64,000 nucleotides of DNA from Micromonospora sp. WMMA1363. GTDB taxonomy: Bacteria > Actinomycetota > Actinomycetes > Mycobacteriales > Micromonosporaceae. The stretch lies in assembly GCF_030345795.1 (NCBI RefSeq), contig NZ_JAUALB010000001.1:1855001-1919000 (forward strand), given 5' to 3'. Positions 62,715 to 64,000 of this stretch are shown piece by piece (within the stretch, counting starts at the first letter, position 1; each line of letters starts with the position of its first letter). Under the pieces are notes generated by a model. The model did not search any database and was not told the origin of the DNA. It saw only the letters and a program-made list of their open reading frames with translations. A program made the translations under genes and the position numbers.

Positions 62715-63846
62715 CGCCGAGTCCCCGCACGAAACCGACGAGCGCTGCCCACTGGTCGGCGAGCGCGTGCGGCCCATCACCGAGTGGGTCCTTGAAGAAG
62801 AATCCCAGCTCGGCCAGCGGCCCCGTACGCCCGATGGCGTGTGCGGCCGACGTCAACCGGGCCAGGTCGAGAACGAGTGGCGCGGCGAGCGCCGAGTCAC
62901 AGCCGTGCCAGGTGAACTCCATCCGCATCGCCACGCCGAGGAAGCCGGTGAAGGTGACCAGGTCCCATGCGGTCTTGAAGTCACCCATGTCGTCGACGTA
63001 CTCGATCCGGGTACCGCCCTGCGGTTCGTACCCCAGTGTCTCGGCCAGCACCCGCTGTTTACTGCCGGCCTTCGCGGCGTTTGCCCCGGGCCTGGCCAGG
63101 TTCGCGCCGTCGCCGCCGCCGAGCAGGTTCGTCCCGGACCAGGTGCGTACCCACAGATGACGCATCGCGAACATCGGTGCCAACACCGACTTGACCAGGG
63201 TTTCGCCGGTCTTGCCGTCGTGCCCGGCATACGGCACCGAGTTTCGCTGGGCTAGTTCTTCCAGCGCCGGCAGCCGCGCTCCGGTTGAAGGAGTGAAATC
63301 GACATAGGAGCAGCCGGCGTGAAAGGCGGCGTACGCGTACAGCGAGCTGGGCGGCAGCACGGGGTGTGGGCTGTCCATGGCGTCCCGCAGGGCGTCGATG
63401 TTGGCATGGGCGGGATGCGGTTGCGGTGCCGCCTCGGTGGATGAGAGGTTCACCACGACTACGCGCTCAAGCCCGTGCCGTTCACCGAAACTGCGAATGT
63501 CCTGGGCTATGGCGTCGGCGGCCAGGCGTTGGGGCCCCACCGGCGGGGTGGGACGCAGTTCCCGCTCGACGGCGGCGATGTCCTCCGCGACGGCCGAGAC
63601 GACCGGCCCCGGCAGCACACCGGTGCTGGCCAGCGCCTCCGCCCTTTTTGCCAGCGGCGTCGTGGCTACGTCGTGACCGCCGAAGGTGAGGTCGTCGAGC
63701 GCGGGCACAGCCGTCGTCCGCAACTGCGGCAGCTCCAGCACGCATCCGGTGGGTTCGGCGAGACCGGAGCGCAACGCCACGGCTCCGACGATGCTCGTCA
63801 CCGCGACCGAACCCCGCGCGCCGACCAGCCAGACACCTGTCGCCAT
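62707..63846 (-). CDS. Myo-inositol-1-phosphate synthase-like protein
   Basis: A 379-residue Rossmann protein of the inositol-3-phosphate synthase family: MATGVWLVGARGSVAVTSIV (NAD site), SLYAYAAFHAGCSYVDFTPS, GHDGKTGETLVKSVLAPMFA with the catalytic Lys region, TRIEYVDDMGDFKTAWD and DSALAAPLVLDLARLT. It opens the Ebo-like operon where cyanobacterial ebo operons have EboD, a dehydroquinate-synthase-like sugar-phosphate cyclase. Both are cyclases, so it may supply a different cyclitol. ATG 63846 follows GGGGAGTGG. A longer frame from 63984 has no ribosome site. Confidence 0.83.
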   Translation of the reverse strand: MATGVWLVGARGSVAVTSIVGAVALRSGLAEPTGCVLELPQLRTTAVPALDDLTFGGHDVATTPLAKRAEALASTGVLPGPVVSAVAEDIAAVERELRPTPPVGPQRLAADAIAQDIRSFGERHGLERVVVVNLSSTEAAPQPHPAHANIDALRDAMDSPHPVLPPSSLYAYAAFHAGCSYVDFTPSTGARLPALEELAQRNSVPYAGHDGKTGETLVKSVLAPMFAMRHLWVRTWSGTNLLGGGDGANLARPGANAAKAGSKQRVLAETLGYEPQGGTRIEYVDDMGDFKTAWDLVTFTGFLGVAMRMEFTWHGCDSALAAPLVLDLARLTSAAHAIGRTGPLAELGFFFKDPLGDGPHALADQWAALVGFVRGLGDA

Positions 63847-64000
63847 AAGGCCACTCCCCACATCCTCAATCGATGTCACTCCTGGTGTACCGCGACTCCG
63901 ACGCCAGCCGACCGGGGACGGCCCGATGCGTCTCCCGAGGGGGTTTGTGGTGGCCGGTAGCGCCGAAGGCGGGTACTGGATCATTGTCGAGCAGAAGGGT
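63847..64000. promoter_or_regulatory. Upstream region of the Ebo-like operon
   Basis: The 154 bases to the window end contain no gene start that I can support. They should hold the promoter of the seven-gene operon. Confidence 0.35.

Noticed and set aside
1..64000. CRISPR arrays, rRNA and tRNA genes
   Set aside because: No regularly spaced repeats and no tRNA- or rRNA-like segments were seen by eye. A tRNA scan was not possible.
18647..64000. Enediyne or other polyketide synthase
   Set aside because: No ketosynthase, acyltransferase or other PKS motif occurs in any frame, so the enediyne link is kept only as a hypothesis about the enzyme set.

Overview
The window is high-GC DNA with strong G/C third-position bias, Shine-Dalgarno-led genes, frequent GTG starts, ATGA/GTGA overlaps, XRE-DUF397 pairs and actinobacterial insertion-sequence families. 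This fits an actinomycete, most likely Micromonosporaceae or a relative. The genus is an inference; there is no rRNA gene or other taxonomic marker here.

Layout. (1) 1-12.2 kb, chromosomal or accessory genes: an intact IS701-type element in the 3' end of an unknown gene, a secreted trypsin-like protease, a small secreted protein, a DivIVA-like pair, an XRE/DUF397 pair, an unusual acetyltransferase-sigma-like fusion with a zinc-finger anti-sigma-like protein, and a 1004-residue membrane-anchored STAND NTPase. (2) 12.3-18.65 kb, a region of gene remains: pieces of an ABC transporter, a PabA/PabB fusion, gmd, a LAL-LuxR regulator, a frameshifted class IV aminotransferase, prfH and an IS5 transposase lie around an intact PAS-LuxR regulator and an intact rtcB-like ligase. 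(3) 18.65-55.99 kb, a specialised-metabolite gene cluster rich in redox enzymes. It has an HpaB-type phenol hydroxylase, an epoxide hydrolase, a leaderless solute-binding-protein homologue, two berberine-bridge-type FAD oxidases, a class III aminotransferase, DUF2855 and DUF2306 proteins, two DHA2 pumps, an ECF42/DGPF pair, an AraC regulator, an F420-type LLM oxidoreductase (frameshifted), two acyl-CoA-dehydrogenase-fold flavin enzymes, an SgcJ/EcaC-type protein, an FAD monooxygenase, a P450, an MbtH-condensation fusion, an adenylation-thiolation didomain, two methyltransferases, a cobalamin radical SAM enzyme, a cytosolic beta-propeller dehydrogenase and a DHFR-like reductase. (4) 56.98-63.85 kb, a seven-gene Ebo-like operon with a myo-inositol-phosphate-synthase-like first gene, probably for metabolite or precursor handling.

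How it may work (inference). The A-T didomain loads an unusual acid and the MbtH-C protein transfers it to a partner. HpaB, P450, flavin enzymes, FAD oxidases and the cobalamin radical SAM enzyme with the methyltransferases tailor it, the DHA2 pumps export it, and the Ebo-like operon supplies or moves a precursor. Several enzyme types (epoxide hydrolase, SgcJ-like, HpaB, free A-T and C, KedN5/PhpK-like radical SAM) recall the peripheral pathways of enediynes, but no polyketide synthase is in the window.

Insertion-sequence remains (IS5, IS5+IS630, IS1380, ISL3) sit between the metabolic blocks, which suggests assembly by successive insertion. Three genes carry single-base frameshifts that could be real decay or sequencing error.
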